64,000 nt of DNA from Allolobophora icterica (taxonomy: Eukaryota; Annelida; Clitellata; Crassiclitellata; Lumbricidae), in assembly GCA_963556255.1 (NCBI GenBank), contig OY744611.1, forward strand, positions 7,082,736 through 7,146,735. The letters are read 5' to 3'. The notes under the pieces are model-generated. The model had not been told where the DNA came from. It did not search any database and saw only the letters and a program-made list of their open reading frames with translations. Of the stretch, positions 10,921 through 23,108 are shown piece by piece (position 1 is the stretch's first letter; each line of letters opens with the position of its first letter). The translations under genes were made by a program, and so were the position numbers.

Positions 10921-13716
10921 TAAGTACGAAGAGAACAAGGATTTAATCAGAAGGATTGTCAACGGAAGGATAGGGTTGACATTTATGTCTCACAATCACT
11001 TCTTGAGGATAACCTCGACGTCTTTGCCATTACTGAAAGTTGGCATCTTGCCTCTGACGATGTTCCAGTTCTACGTGCGACACCGTCTGGTTTCTCTTCG
11101 CGTGACCGTCCTCGTCCACCCCACCCTGATGGTCGACCGGCCCGTGGTGGAGGCATCATCGTATTCTTCCGCTCCTCGCTACGTGTTTCTCAGATCAATC
11201 TCGACGATTCATTATCGACGCTAGAAGCCCTCTGCCTGAGCATTGCCACTCCTCATGGTCCCGTAACTCTGCTTACCGTTTACCGACCTGGCTCTTCTCC
11301 TCCAACAGCACAATTTTTTGAAGAACTTTCTACCCTCTTGGAAACAGTTGTTACACGTAACTCTCAACTCGTCATACTCGGTGACTTCAATATCCATCTG
11401 GAGGATCCTACCTTACCTGCTTCTGCTCGGTTCTTAGACATTCTCACGCAATTTGGACTTCGACAGCATATCAATCAACCTACTCACCGATTAGGTGGTC
11501 AGCTTGATCTTGTCATCACTAGTGAGGATGATCAAGTAAATGACCTTAAAGTTCTACCTCCGACGCTCTCTGACCATTCTGTCATCAGTTTTACCCTTCC
11601 TTCCATTCATCTTCAGCCGATTCACTCCATTCGCATGATACGTGGATGGAAATCGTTCGACTCGTCTGCCTTCAGTTCAGCTCTACGTGATACTCTCCTT
11701 TCTTCGCCGGATTCTACTCTGGATAACTTCTCAGTTGTTGAACTATTCGACCTATACACTTCCACGGTTACAAGTCTCCTCGACGCCATGTTACCTCGGC
11801 GTAAAGTTTGGACACGTCAGCGCCCACTGGCAGTCTGGTTTGACGCTGATTGCCATAGACTCCGCCGTCGTACCCGATGCCTTGAGCGCCGTAGTCGTCG
11901 GACTAAAGATCCTGTCGATCGACGAGCCTGGATTACTCAGCTTCGCTCATTACATCGCCTCTACCATCAGAAAGAATCTGAATATTGGGAAAAGCTAGTC
12001 CTGCGCAACGAAAAAAATCCAAGACGCTTGTGGTCGTCTGTCTCGGGTCTCCTTGGGCGACCATCTCGTTCTACTGAAGCTCCATCTTTCACCGCAGATG
12101 AGTTTCAGGAAATGCTTTCCACAAAGATCGACCGACTTCGTGCTTCGACAGCTGATGCTCCTCCTCCGACCTTCACATCTACTTCCACTGTCTTCGACAG
12201 TTTTCGTCCTATCTCAGAGTTTGACCTTCGTTTAGTATTAACGTCTGTTAACCTCAAATCAAGTGAACTCGATCCGCTACCCCCTTTTGTTATTAGTGAC
12301 ATTTTAGATGATCTTGCTCCCTTTCTTGTTTATCTATTTAATAGATCGCTTTCCGAAGGGTGTATTCCTCCATCGCAGAAGCGTGCTCTGGTCTTTCCCT
12401 CGCTAAAAAAGCTTAATCTTGATACTAATCTCTGCAATAATTACCGTCCCATCTCCAATTTATCTTTCCTATCCAAGACTCTTGAACGTATTGTCTCTCT
12501 TCAGCTCCTCCCTTATCTTGAGCAATCTGGACTCCTTCCTGCTAATCAATCAGGCTTTAGGGCTCATCATTCTACTGAGACTGCTCTCCTCTCTGAAATC
12601 TACTCTGCTGTTGACAGGGCTGAACTTAGCCTCTTAGCTCTTTTCGATGTTTCTGCAGCCTTTGATATGGTAGATCATAGTATTCTCCTTCAGCGTCTTG
12701 AGACTTCATATGGGTTGCAGGGCCTTCCTCTTTGCTGGTTTCGATCATATCTGTCTGAACGAACCCAAATGATTATATCGGGTGACTCTAGAACAAAATG
12801 GATTCACATTAAGCTGGGCGTTCCTCAAGGCTCTGTACTTGGTCCTTTACTCTTTATTCTCTACACGGCTGACATTCCATCTCTTTTCCCACTCTCGGGA
12901 GCTACTGGTCATCTCTTTGCAGATGATGTGCAAGCATTTGTCCATGGGTCTCCTTTATCTCAATTGCACTTAGTTGAGCGTATTGAGTCTCTATCTAAGT
13001 CTCTCCATTCCTGGATGTCCTCAAATCGTCTCTGTCTTAATGCCTCCAAAACCCAGTTCATTTGGTTTGGCTCCCCTCAACAGTTGCTGAAGATTGATTT
13101 CGCCCTCCTTTTGGAAATCTTCCCTCACTACTCCTTTTCATCAAGTGTACGTGACCTAGGTGTTACGCTTGATAGCTCTCTCTCCTTCAAAGATCACATC
13201 TCTAACCTCACACGTGTTTCCTACTTCCACTTAAGGCGTCTCAGGGCTGTTCGACGATCTGTCTCTTCCTCTGTTTTCACAACGCTGGTCCATGCTTTCA
13301 TTTGCTCCAGAATTGACTACTGCAATTCGCTTTTAATCGGTCTTCCTAAGGTCCGTCTCATGCCTCTGCAGTCAGTCCTAAATGCAGCTGCGAGATTAAT
13401 TGCCCGTCTGCCACGCTACTCACGCATTTCATCCTTCATGTATGAGAAACTGCACTGGCTTCCTCTCTCTGCGCGTATTAAGTTCAAAATCCTTATTCTG
13501 GTGTCAAAGACACAGCGGGGTCTCGTCCCCAAATATTTTATTGATGTAATTCACCGGCCTCTTTCTGTCTCCTCGCATCGTCCACTTCGCTCCTCAAACA
13601 GATTTGATCTCTCAGTCCCCATACTAGAACAGCTATGGCTCAGTCCCGATCTTTTGCCTCAATTGGTCCCTCTCTTTGGAATACACTGTCTCCTTCTACT
13701 CGCTCTCAAATTTTAA
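10921..13716 (+). pseudogene. CR1/L2-like LINE ORF2: endonuclease plus reverse transcriptase, frameshifted at its end
   Basis: One open frame runs from a stop at 10,921 to 13,716 with no obvious ATG start. It encodes an apurinic-type endonuclease (FAITESWH, RGGGIIVF, TVYRPG, ILGDFNIH; about 11,010-11,390). A reverse transcriptase follows (NYRPISNLSFLSK, GVPQGSVLGPLL, FADD at 12,916-12,927, SKTQFIWFG, VRDLGV, RIDYCNSLL). These would nick target DNA and copy element RNA. Compared with the LINE at 36.5 kb, about one base is missing near 13,626-13,640. The expected AQSRSFASIGPSLWN tail therefore lies in another frame (about 13,635-13,795). Because the frame is otherwise open, the copy is probably young but 5'-truncated. 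Confidence 0.9.
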
Positions 13717-13850
13717 TAAGTAAACCCTCATCTTCTTTTGCTTTCCTCAAGACTTATTTCTTTTCTCTCGGCCTTGCGCACTGGGAGCGCCTCTGAACGG
13801 TACACCCTACTAGAGGCGCTTTATAAATGTTTAAATACAATACAATTTGC
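13717..13850 (+). repeat. LINE 3' end with stem-loop and AATAC tail
   Basis: The displaced C-terminal coding frame ends in HWERL and a stop. It is followed by a GAGCGCCTCT ... AGAGGCGCT stem-loop and a short (AATAC)n tail. The same arrangement ends the LINE at 38.2 kb and the SINE at 3.5 kb. Confidence 0.85.
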
Positions 13851-14322
13851 CTTTAGTCCACAGGACATAAAAAAAACTATGGATCTTATCATTCAGTCAT
13901 TTCAGAACTTGGGTTAAATCATATGTAATTTATTATGTCGCTGTTAAACGGACAATTTGTCAGGTTAGGTCTTCATGTGTTGTCTACGTGTCTTAATAAT
14001 TGAAGAGCAAATAGTTAACAAAACTGTCGCATCTCGTGTTGGCTAAATTGCAGATAACTTTATGATGGATGATATTTGCCCTTAATCCACAGGACATTAA
14101 AAATTAGGACTGGACAAGGACATAGGCGAAGTGTCTAATGAGCTGAGGCAACTAATAAATCAACATGCTGTTACTGCCAGCGGATACATCCATTAGACTT
14201 TACTTACATGCATTATTTGAGACCAGAAATAGTTTTGTTGAAACGCCAACGTTCCTTACAGAGGCACACCGCTGATGGTGGTGGTGGTGGTGATGATGAT
14301 GACGATGGGGCGGGGGGTGGTG
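13851..14322. other. No gene seen; short direct repeat and GGT/GAT tract
   Basis: Two diverged copies of a block containing TCCACAGGACAT (about 13,849-13,880 and 14,080-14,105) lie 230 bases apart. A GGT/GAT-rich simple tract occupies 14,275-14,330 and is the insertion site of the next element. Confidence 0.5.
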
Positions 14323-14499
14323 GTGGTGGTCAGTGGCGTAGCCAGGTTTTAACACCAGAGGGAGCGAACACACAAAAAGGCCCCAATTACCAAAATGTAT
14401 AGGACCTAATTTTAATTAATTAGATTCATTATGATTATACGTATTTATTTTTGTATTTTTATAGAAACACTGAAACACCCAAAAAAGTGACGAAAGCAA

Positions 14500-14500
<1 letters not shown>

Positions 14501-14577
<77 letters not shown>

Positions 14578-14591
14578 TATTATCATTATTA

Positions 14592-14674
<83 letters not shown>
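14501..14674. repeat. (ATT)n microsatellite, about 170 bp
   Basis: Nearly pure ATT with a few substitutions. On the minus strand it directly follows a TTCAATAAAGAAT block (about 14,676-14,690), as if it were the simple-repeat tail of a retroposed sequence. Poly-Leu or poly-Asn frames across it are not genes. Confidence 0.97.
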
Positions 14675-14677
<3 letters not shown>

Positions 14678-14883
14678 ATTCTTTATTGAAAAACCAAAAC
14701 CGAACCGCACATTGGTGAACGACTTTCGATGACATCCGAGTATATGTCTGCCTAAGATTCTTATTTGGTCACATCATCGGCATTCACGTTAATTGCTAAA
14801 ATGCTCTGGATCTAAACAACTAAATTTGGAAGCCACACTTGTAAAATGCTTAAATCTTTTAGTTGTGCTATTTATGACACAAT

Positions 14884-15434
14884 CTAGTGACGATATATAG
14901 GTTTCAACCATGATTTTTGTCTTGGAGTCAGATATTCCATCATCCACTGACTTTTCCTCATGGAATCTCTTTTCCGAACTCTATGTTGCTTATGGACAGT
15001 AGCAATAATTATCGTATTTTGAACCAGCTCAGTTGCTTCATTCTCAACCCGTTCAAACTCGGATTCAAATTCATTTCGCATGTTTTTCATATCGTTTTCA
15101 AATAGTTGAATCAAATGAGAAGCTGTTACCAAATCAATGCTATTCTCTGTAAATATGTGGATAACCTGAAAGCCTTCTCTAGCACTTTTTTCCAGAATAC
15201 TAGAAGAACTAAGAATTCGCGCGTATTGAGTGTTAAGTGTCACAAGAATACCCTTTGACTCAGCCAACTGTTTAGTAGTGCAGTTTTAAAGTCACTGCCC
15301 ACGATTCTTTGCATGGTAACTAGGCCTATTAGTGCTGGTAAATTCTGCAAGAGTGCATCTACTGCATGCTGATATCCTGGACCCATCTGGTATCGTAAAG
15401 CCTTTTTAGAGTCAACACGAAAGATTCTATACAC
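14884..15434 (-). pseudogene. hAT (ZMYM-like) transposase fragment, frameshifted
   Basis: Two minus-strand frames (15,434-15,240 and 15,267-14,884) together resemble the central part of hAT/ZMYM-like transposases. The first contains VDALLQNLPALIGLV and a DFKTALLNSWL block. The second continues with GILVTLNTQYARILSS, then VIHIFTENSIDLVTA and LIQLFENDMKNMRNEF, the typical long-helix region before the dimerisation domain. They overlap in different frames around 15,250, so a frameshift separates them. The DDE catalytic core is not intact, and no complete protein could be made. The family call rests on recalled pattern similarity. Confidence 0.6.
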
Positions 15435-15667
15435 GATTGCACTGTTCTTCCTTTAATATTGAAGACGAGGTTTGCCGTCTAAGGACAAGGTGATATACAT
15501 GTAGGCTATTATGTCGTTCTGACGATTGGAATAAATAAATTTCGGACGATTAGATTATATAAATTTCGAATGATTGGAATAAATAAATTGTGAAAGGCCC
15601 CACATTTTGGAAAATGGGCTCGGAGGGAGCGGCCGCTCACCCTGCTCTCAACCTAGCTACGCCTCTG

Positions 15668-16309
15668 GTGGTGGTGATGATGACAATGTGTATTTGACCC
15701 GAAATGTTTAAATAATCATTCTCTGAATACTCGAAGTTTAGTTGTGAGAAGCATAAGTCAGATATATTGAAAGAGTCATAATAACCCGTATATACACACA
15801 TGCATATAACATAAATCCACCACTGTGAAAAACTTAAACCAACTTATGTACAACCTACTTCGAACTGATAGATAGGTAGGCCTAATTTAAGATCCATCGA
15901 TGTTTAATAAGAACCAACTGTATACACATTTGCATTTAACGTATACTCTATCTCAATATTTATTTTACTTAGATTTTAAAGTCATAGCATTTTCTAGTAA
16001 AGTTCTCACTGAAGTTCGAATTGAAGTGCGAATGTTCCGCGCAGTGTTCTACAAATTGAATGCTGAAGATTGGCCGTTAAAATGTTTGAACTAAATTCCT
16101 TGGTATTTTCAATAAACCAGGGCATATTCGGTGTGTCTTTTTTACATGGAGCTGACGCGTTGAGAAACCAGCGTATTTCTACTCATCATCATAATTATCG
16201 TCATTGTTGTCACCGTCGTCACTGTCATCATCTCAATTATGACCACCACAACCACCATCATGTTTGTCTTTGAACGAATGAATAAATGACGATGATGAAA
16301 CTCCTGCTT

Positions 16310-16358
<49 letters not shown>

Positions 16359-16359
16359 C

Positions 16360-16416
<57 letters not shown>

Positions 16417-16960
16417 ATAAATAACTGATTCAAGGAATGAATGATTGAAAAATGAATGTGGTTAGTCGGCCTATCATTTAACAGTCAGTCTATAGCCAAT
16501 TAGTCTGTTTGATAGAATGTACCTGGCAAAAGCACATAAATAGCCTACAAGCAATTAAACTGTGCAACATACTTCCGTGTATAAAATTGATAACAGTTAC
16601 CAATCAATCGAACGACATATTAAGGGTTCCTCTGTGTCGAGGATGATTAACTCCGTTCTATAAATCGGAGCATAAACGAATGAACAGATGAATGAATGAA
16701 CGAATGAATAGATGACTGAATGAATGAATGAGTTAGTCGTCCAGTTAGTTATCAGTCAATCGGATCGAACGACTAAGACAGAGTTTCTCTGCGTCGAGGA
16801 TGAGGAACGACGACGGACGATTAAATACGCAGCACAAGAAAACATCACCCTTGAGAAGTCCCACGGCGATTGTAGAAGATATTCCTCGATCCACATAGTC
16901 TGGCGTCGTATAACAGACAATTGCTTCAAATTTGGAATTATGTAGCCTACATAGACATTT
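15668..16960. repeat. Third copy of the 0.7-2.3 kb dispersed repeat, plus (GAT)n
   Basis: Shares blocks with 690-2,330: TTTATTTTACTTAGATTT, then TTCGAATTGAAGTGCGAAT; AAACCAGGGCAT; and GCGTCGAGGATGAGGAAC near 16,791. Low-complexity TGAA/GAATGAATG runs occupy 16,680-16,735. No gene is supportable. Confidence 0.55.
16310..16414. repeat. (GAT)n microsatellite, about 105 bp
   Basis: Nearly uninterrupted GAT trinucleotide repeat with one GAC unit. Confidence 0.97.
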
Positions 16961-17154
16961 ATATTGCATCTGCAAAAGAACTAACTTCCATTGTTGCAAT
17001 ACAATATTATTTCCGCAAACTCTAATTAAAAATCTTTTAGAGCACCAATAAGATAACAAAAACATTTTGTTTCGTTCAACGGTCGCGAAAAGTGAAACCG
17101 CTGAATTCTAGAACAACATACACAGGAAAAGGCGATATGAAACAGATTATAATT

Positions 17155-18295
<1,141 letters not shown>

Positions 18296-19652
18296 GGTCG
18301 ACCCCAGATCCGTGTTTCCACGTATAACGTTAGAATGGCTAAGGAATTGTGAAAATAGTTTCAGAACATACTAAAGCCACCAATTTGGCTTTGTATGATA
18401 TATTTTGCGTGATTATTCTCCCACCCTGTAACCCACAACCATAGCATATACCAAGGATACCGCAAGATATACGGCTGATGGTCATACTGGCACATGGTTT
18501 ACCACCCAAAAATAAATTGGCCAACGCACGTTATTATACATCGTTGGACGGTGAATTCAATGCTGAATGTAATACAGTTTAATCTACTGTAAACTATAGT
18601 CTCTGCTGCCTATTCGATGTAATACAGCCCAAAGCAACATCCGTACAAGTGGATACCTGTGAAAAGACCCGAAATTGCAAACCAGTAAAAAAAAGAGTAT
18701 TAAAATTCAAATAAAGGTTTCACTGTGACATACCATAATTTTATATCAGTTGATATCAAATTTAATTGCATCTCTCATTTTCACCTCCGACTCACCTGTG
18801 CGCAGTCTTCACTTTCATCTCCGACTCACCTGTGAGCAATCATGGCATTACCGTTGATCCACATCTGTCCTTCTCAAATTACATCTTCGACCTGATCCAA
18901 TCAAATTCAATTAAAGAATCAAAATTTGTATAGCGCCCCCTCAGGATCCCTACTTAGAGGCGAGTCATGCATATTTGTCTCCTCCGCCGCATTCAACCAC
19001 TATAGCTTGATTGATTTCTATAACAATACACGACGTCTCAATCGATGATAGTTTCAAGTGAGATTGTAGTCAATAATTATGATTTGCTGGAGAAGTTTGG
19101 TCGAAATCCGTAAAATGAGAGAATAAAATTATAGATATCGTAGCAGGGTTACAAAATAAAGTTGTAACGGATGGGTCCAAAGTTTCGACCTTTATGACAT
19201 TAAAGAATTGAGAGAACGCTCAGAACTGTGCTGTAAATTCTGAAGCTCTGGTGCAGCCACTGAGAGTACTAAATGAGGCTTTGTTTGGGCATAACCAAGG
19301 ATAACCTGCGTTGCCCTCTCCCTGTCTCTCGTTGTGCTTTTCTTGAGTGTTCGTTTTTCTTTGAGGGTGAGGATGGAGAGGGCCCACTAGTGTGGTCCAC
19401 GTGCATACGGTAAAATATGAAAGTGTCCAAAAACTCTCTCCACAAGGCTGCCCTTATTTCACTATGTATACAGAAGAACCATACCAAAAATTGAATTAAT
19501 CTCAGTAGTTTTAGGGGTCGCTATGATTTCAACAATTTTCTGATATACGCATTTCGGATGAAATTTTGGTCGAATTAATTCTTAGAATTTTGTTTTCAAA
19601 TGACTTGAACAATAAGAACATGTAAATGTTGCATTGTGAAGGCACTAACAGT
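18296..19652. other. No gene seen; repeat fragments
   Basis: Non-coding. It holds a short LINE 3' terminus on the minus strand (about 18,929-18,963, with a GCGCCCCCTCAGGATCC/TAGAGGCG arrangement like the other LINE tails). It also holds a partial copy (19,130-19,400) of the repeat at 17.2 kb, including CTTTGAGGGTGAGGATGGAG. Confidence 0.55.
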
Positions 19653-19939
19653 CAGGGATGTCATTGGGTGGCGGGGGGCATTACCCCTTGATTTTTGAAA
19701 AAAAGGAAAAGAAATGGAACAAGAAAAAACGAAGAAGAAAGGGGTGAAAAGAAAAAAAGATACTTAAATTCAGGGACATCATGTAAAGGGTGTAGGCCTG
19801 CCCTGTATGGACTAGCTTATGAGCATATATAGGTACACAGTGCTGGATTTACCATGAGGCAAATGCGGCAATTCCCCAGTAAAAATACTCAAATGACGTC
19901 GCTGCCCCCCACCCCCGAAAAGCTGAATTCACGTCCCTG
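19653..19939. mobile_element. hAT-like MITE, 287 bp
   Basis: Begins CAGGGATGTCATTGGG and ends CACGTCCCTG. The flanking octamers are CTAACAGT (19,645-19,652) and GTAACAGT (19,940-19,947), seven of eight matching. The interior is GGGGGG/CCCCCC-rich at both ends, giving a longer inverted symmetry. No ORF. Confidence 0.75.
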
Positions 19940-19989
19940 GTAACAGTGCCTGCAAACTGTTGCAGTGGCATTTGCTCCATCTATGTCTA

Positions 19990-20488
19990 CTCCAAAGACA
20001 AATAATTTCTGGAGGAACATAGTTTCTAGTCCAGAGGTTGCTCGTGTCTCAGACAGGGTCAACCTTCCAGATCGTGGAGCTGTGTTTGTGGTTGCATTGG
20101 TGCAAAGGGGCTAGTATTTTGTTGCCACTTTGTCCAATACAAGTATCCACAGAGGAGCTTGTGTTATCATTGAACAAGCAGTGGGTCATGAGCTCGTGAT
20201 GATTGGTTGCCGCCATCATGTCATGGAGGTCATTCTCAGCGCTCAATGTCTTCACAGTTCTGTTTGGCGCAACTAGGGGACCCGAGATTGGCCTATTCAA
20301 GAGATTCCAAAAGAAATGGCCATACGTACAGCAAGTGAGCTACACACCCGCAAAAGATGGGCTCCTTGGTGATGAAATCACAGCCTACGAGGGGGAGATG
20401 ATATCATTTAACACAACTGCCTTCAGCCACCATCATCCCAGGGAGGATTACCTTGACCTTCGATTGTGACTCAACTTCCATGGGGATC
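19990..20488 (+). pseudogene. 5' part of a conserved unnamed ORF, interrupted by an LTR retrotransposon
   Basis: Decayed coding sequence on the plus strand. One frame reads DRVNLPDRGAVFVVALVQ, another CRHHVMEVIL, then a third has GPEIGLFKRFQKKWPYV and PREDYLDLRL before the LTR. The pieces are in different frames, so several indels or stops separate them. The same ORF appears to resume at 26,654 after the retrotransposon. I recall this protein type as a widespread uncharacterised ORF in invertebrate genomes, often multi-copy, but cannot name it. No catalytic motif is evident. Confidence 0.55.
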
Positions 20489-20772
20489 TGTCGCGTTGGG
20501 GCACGCTGACCGTCATGCTTCAGTGATGGCCAGCAGTCGCCACCGCCTCGAGTCGATACCTGGTGGTCTGGATAGTACAGCGGATGATCGGACGGTGCTG
20601 ACGCGGCCCAGTGCAACAACTGGGCCAAGGGGCAAGATCGGAACTCGGTCGCCTGAACCTGATCTTCACGCTGAACAAACAACGACCAACATCATATGAC
20701 CGGGTCATATGACAAAGGGAGACGGATGTATATAAGATTCGACATCCATCTCGGGAGGGAACGTTATGGGGG
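20438..20772 (+). repeat. 335-bp tandem duplicate: host flank, target duplication and the first part of the LTR
   Basis: 20,438-20,772 is repeated almost identically at 20,773-21,107 (offset 335). The unit holds about 51 bases of pre-insertion flank, the GGATC target sequence and the first 284 bases of the LTR. The duplication must therefore have happened after the retrotransposon inserted. Confidence 0.93.
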
Positions 20773-20823
20773 CCAGGGAGGATTACCTTGACCTTCGATT
20801 GTGACTCAACTTCCATGGGGATC

Positions 20824-21421
20824 TGTCGCGTTGGGGCACGCTGACCGTCATGCTTCAGTGATGGCCAGCAGTCGACACCGCCTCGAGTCGATACCCGGTG
20901 GTCTGGATAGTACAGCGGATGATCGGACGGTGCTGACGCGGCCCAGTGCAACAACTGGGCCAAGGGGCAAGATCGGAACTCGGTCGCCTGAACCTGATCT
21001 TCACGCTGAACAAACAACGACCAACATCATATGACCGGGTCATATGACAAAGGGAGACGGATGTATATAAGATTCGACATCCATCTCGGGAGGGAACGTT
21101 ATGGGGGCCGGCGGCAGCGATCTCATGACTAGTTGAGAAGCATTGCTGAGAGGCGGTCATAACGTGGGACGGCTGGACGATAGACCTTGGAAACAACAGA
21201 CGTTGACGTTAGACAAAGATAACGATTTAGACCCGTAATAACGGTTGAACGATAAGACGACTGATTGAGACATATTTAACTATTGACATTAGGTTCAACT
21301 TGTTAGCATTCTATATTAATGTATGTATATTAGTTGTATAATAATAAACTTAGATTAATTATTCGAACCGTGTTCGTCTGTGTACTTAAGAGAACCGACG
21401 TAGGGACTTAAGCACACAACA
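20824..21421 (+). repeat. 5' LTR, about 598 bp
   Basis: Starts TGTCGCGTTGGGGCACGC and ends AAGCACACAACA. It contains a TATATAA box (about 21,064-21,070), likely the promoter, and an AATAATAAACTT block (about 21,342), a candidate polyadenylation signal. Aligned with 26,046-26,648, differences are few, including a 5-bp insertion in the 3' copy near 26,230. Its beginning is duplicated upstream (20,489-20,772). Confidence 0.92.
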
Positions 21422-21423
21422 TT

Positions 21424-21440
21424 TGGCGCAGTCGACAGGA
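21424..21440 (+). promoter_or_regulatory. Primer-binding-like site
   Basis: TGGCGCAGTCGACAGGA lies two bases after the 5' LTR, where a tRNA 3' end primes minus-strand synthesis. It starts TGG as expected. I could not assign the tRNA. Confidence 0.65.
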
Positions 21441-21487
21441 TTCTTTTGATTAGATTAGATTATAACTGTTTGTCAGGGTGTTTGACA

Positions 21488-21597
21488 GAAAGATCGGTGA
21501 TAACAGAACGAACGGTGATAACAGAACGATCGGTGATAACAGAACGAACGGTGATAACAGAACGATCGGTGATAACAGAACGATCGGTGAACGTTGA
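21488..21597 (+). repeat. 18-bp tandem repeat in the retrotransposon leader
   Basis: About six head-to-tail copies of an 18-base unit (GATCGGTGATAACAGAAC, with an alternating GATCGG/GAACGG variant) lie between the primer-binding site and gag. The alternation suggests expansion of a 36-base dimer. Confidence 0.9.
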
Positions 21598-21889
21598 TAC
21601 TGGTCTCAGCAGAAACTTCACCAGGGAACGGTTCGAGACAAGGGCTTATTCAGCAACGCGGCAGACGGTCGACCGGGAGAACGCAACGTCACGTACAACA
21701 CGAGGCAGGTAGGACCTTCCGTCAAGTGTCGGGTTGTATGAGATGAAGTAAGGTTGTAAGTCGTGGGACAAGAGTCGGCTGGGAGCGTCTATTATAATCG
21801 ATAGCCTGATGATCTTTTTCTTGCGTATTCCAGTCCCGTGGTTTCCTCTTTCTTAAGCGAGAGCCTCTATCCCTGTTAACGAGTTAACA

Positions 21890-22954
21890 ATGGATCAATT
21901 AACTTATGAGCAACAAGCAGACGTGCGTAAGATGTCCAGTGGAAGAATCACCTCATACTTAATTAAGGCTGGGGTAGATGAAGAAGCGGTATTTGCGATG
22001 GAACGACAACAGCTGATGGACGAATGGGCTCGGCTCATTACTCAGGGACGGGAAACACCGCCCGAGGCAACCAGTCCCACGACGCTTACATTGATGGACT
22101 CTAGTCTAAAATCAGATTTAGAACGGGAGAGATTTGAATTTGAGAACAGAAGATATGAGGAGGAAAAGGAGGAGAAACAAAGGGAAAGGGAAGAAAGAAA
22201 AAAGAGAGACGAGAGGGAATTTAAACTGAAGGAGGATCAGTTAAGTCTAGATCGAGAACGACAGAAACAGCAAGACTTGGAGAGACAGGCTAGGGAAGAA
22301 GAGCGAGTTACCAAACGGTCTCTGGCTAGCAGAATAAAGTATTTTGGCGACGCGTTAAAGGGCGTCCTGGGCAAGTTCCCACAGGACAGCGCCGAGATAC
22401 CATGTTACTTTGACCATATAGAAAGGCTATTTGATCAGGTCCAGGTTGATGCAGACGAGTTTCACGTTAGATCATATGTTGACATCACAATTGAGCAGTT
22501 GGGCGAACAAAAGGCACTAATCGATGGAGGCTCTGAGGTTTGTTGCATTCGGGAGTCGCTAGTCAAGCATCTGAACTTGCCGACGCATAAGAAGGTACGA
22601 CTGGCGGGGCTAAATGGGAAATCGGACATCGTGAACGTTATTCGCATACCCATAAGGCCCGCGCTTAACCATTCTGTGGGACTCGTTAACATCGCACCCA
22701 TTGTACGGGTATCGCTGGCGGTTGTGCCAGACCTAAACGAAGCGGTGATCTTAACACCTAACGTGGTGTCCCTCCTAAAGGACACGGCGCTATATAACGT
22801 GTTGGCCATAAAGCAGGAGGACGCAACCCGAGCCTCATCCGAGCGGGAAGCCAATACCGCTATCGCCGCCTCGACCATGTCGGACGGCGAGGGGGAGACT
22901 GAGATTAGGGAGTCAAGTGGGGTAGGGCAACCCAACGTCGACGACGTCAGCTGA
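21890..22954 (+). pseudogene. Gag remnant fused to retropepsin-like protease (354 aa)
   Basis: Starts MDQLTYEQQADVRKM after the leader. Residues about 70-145 are a highly charged Glu/Arg/Lys coiled coil. Residues about 150-190 resemble the start of a Ty3-type capsid (LGKFPQDSAEIPCYFDHIERLF). The sequence then jumps to a retropepsin-like block (residues about 210-300) with ALIDGGSEVCCI in the active-site position, where D(S/T)G is usual. The rest of capsid and any zinc knuckle are missing, pointing to an in-frame internal deletion. DGG instead of D(S/T)G may also abolish protease activity. Confidence 0.75.
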
Positions 22955-23108
22955 ATCAATGACAATGAAAGGACAGCTCCAATCTCTGCAGACGATAATA
23001 TCAACGAACAGGGAGGGGAGCAACCCGAGTTCTGGGACATTGAGAACACCGAGCGGACAGCTAACGAGAGAGTAGCGGACGCTGATACATTATCGAAGGA
23101 ACAGGGCA

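Larger units (their letters stand above)
14331..15667. mobile_element. hAT transposon with decayed transposase, 1,337 bp
   Basis: Starts CAGTGGCGTAGCCAGG and ends CCTAGCTACGCCTCTG-like (AACCTAGCTACGCCTCTG at its right edge), an imperfect inverted repeat of hAT type. It is flanked by GTGGTGGT on both sides (14,323-14,330 and 15,668-15,675). The flank is itself a GGT repeat, so the duplication is less diagnostic than elsewhere. It contains transposase remnants on the minus strand and a long ATT microsatellite. Confidence 0.8.

Noticed and set aside
13880..14105. Target-site duplication around an element near the two TCCACAGGACAT blocks
   Set aside because: The blocks are longer and more diverged than a target duplication, and no terminal repeats lie between them.
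14451..14732. Poly-Leu and poly-Asn ORFs
   Set aside because: They are translations of an ATT microsatellite.
16310..16414. CRISPR-like or functional tandem array
   Set aside because: It is a simple GAT microsatellite with no spacers.
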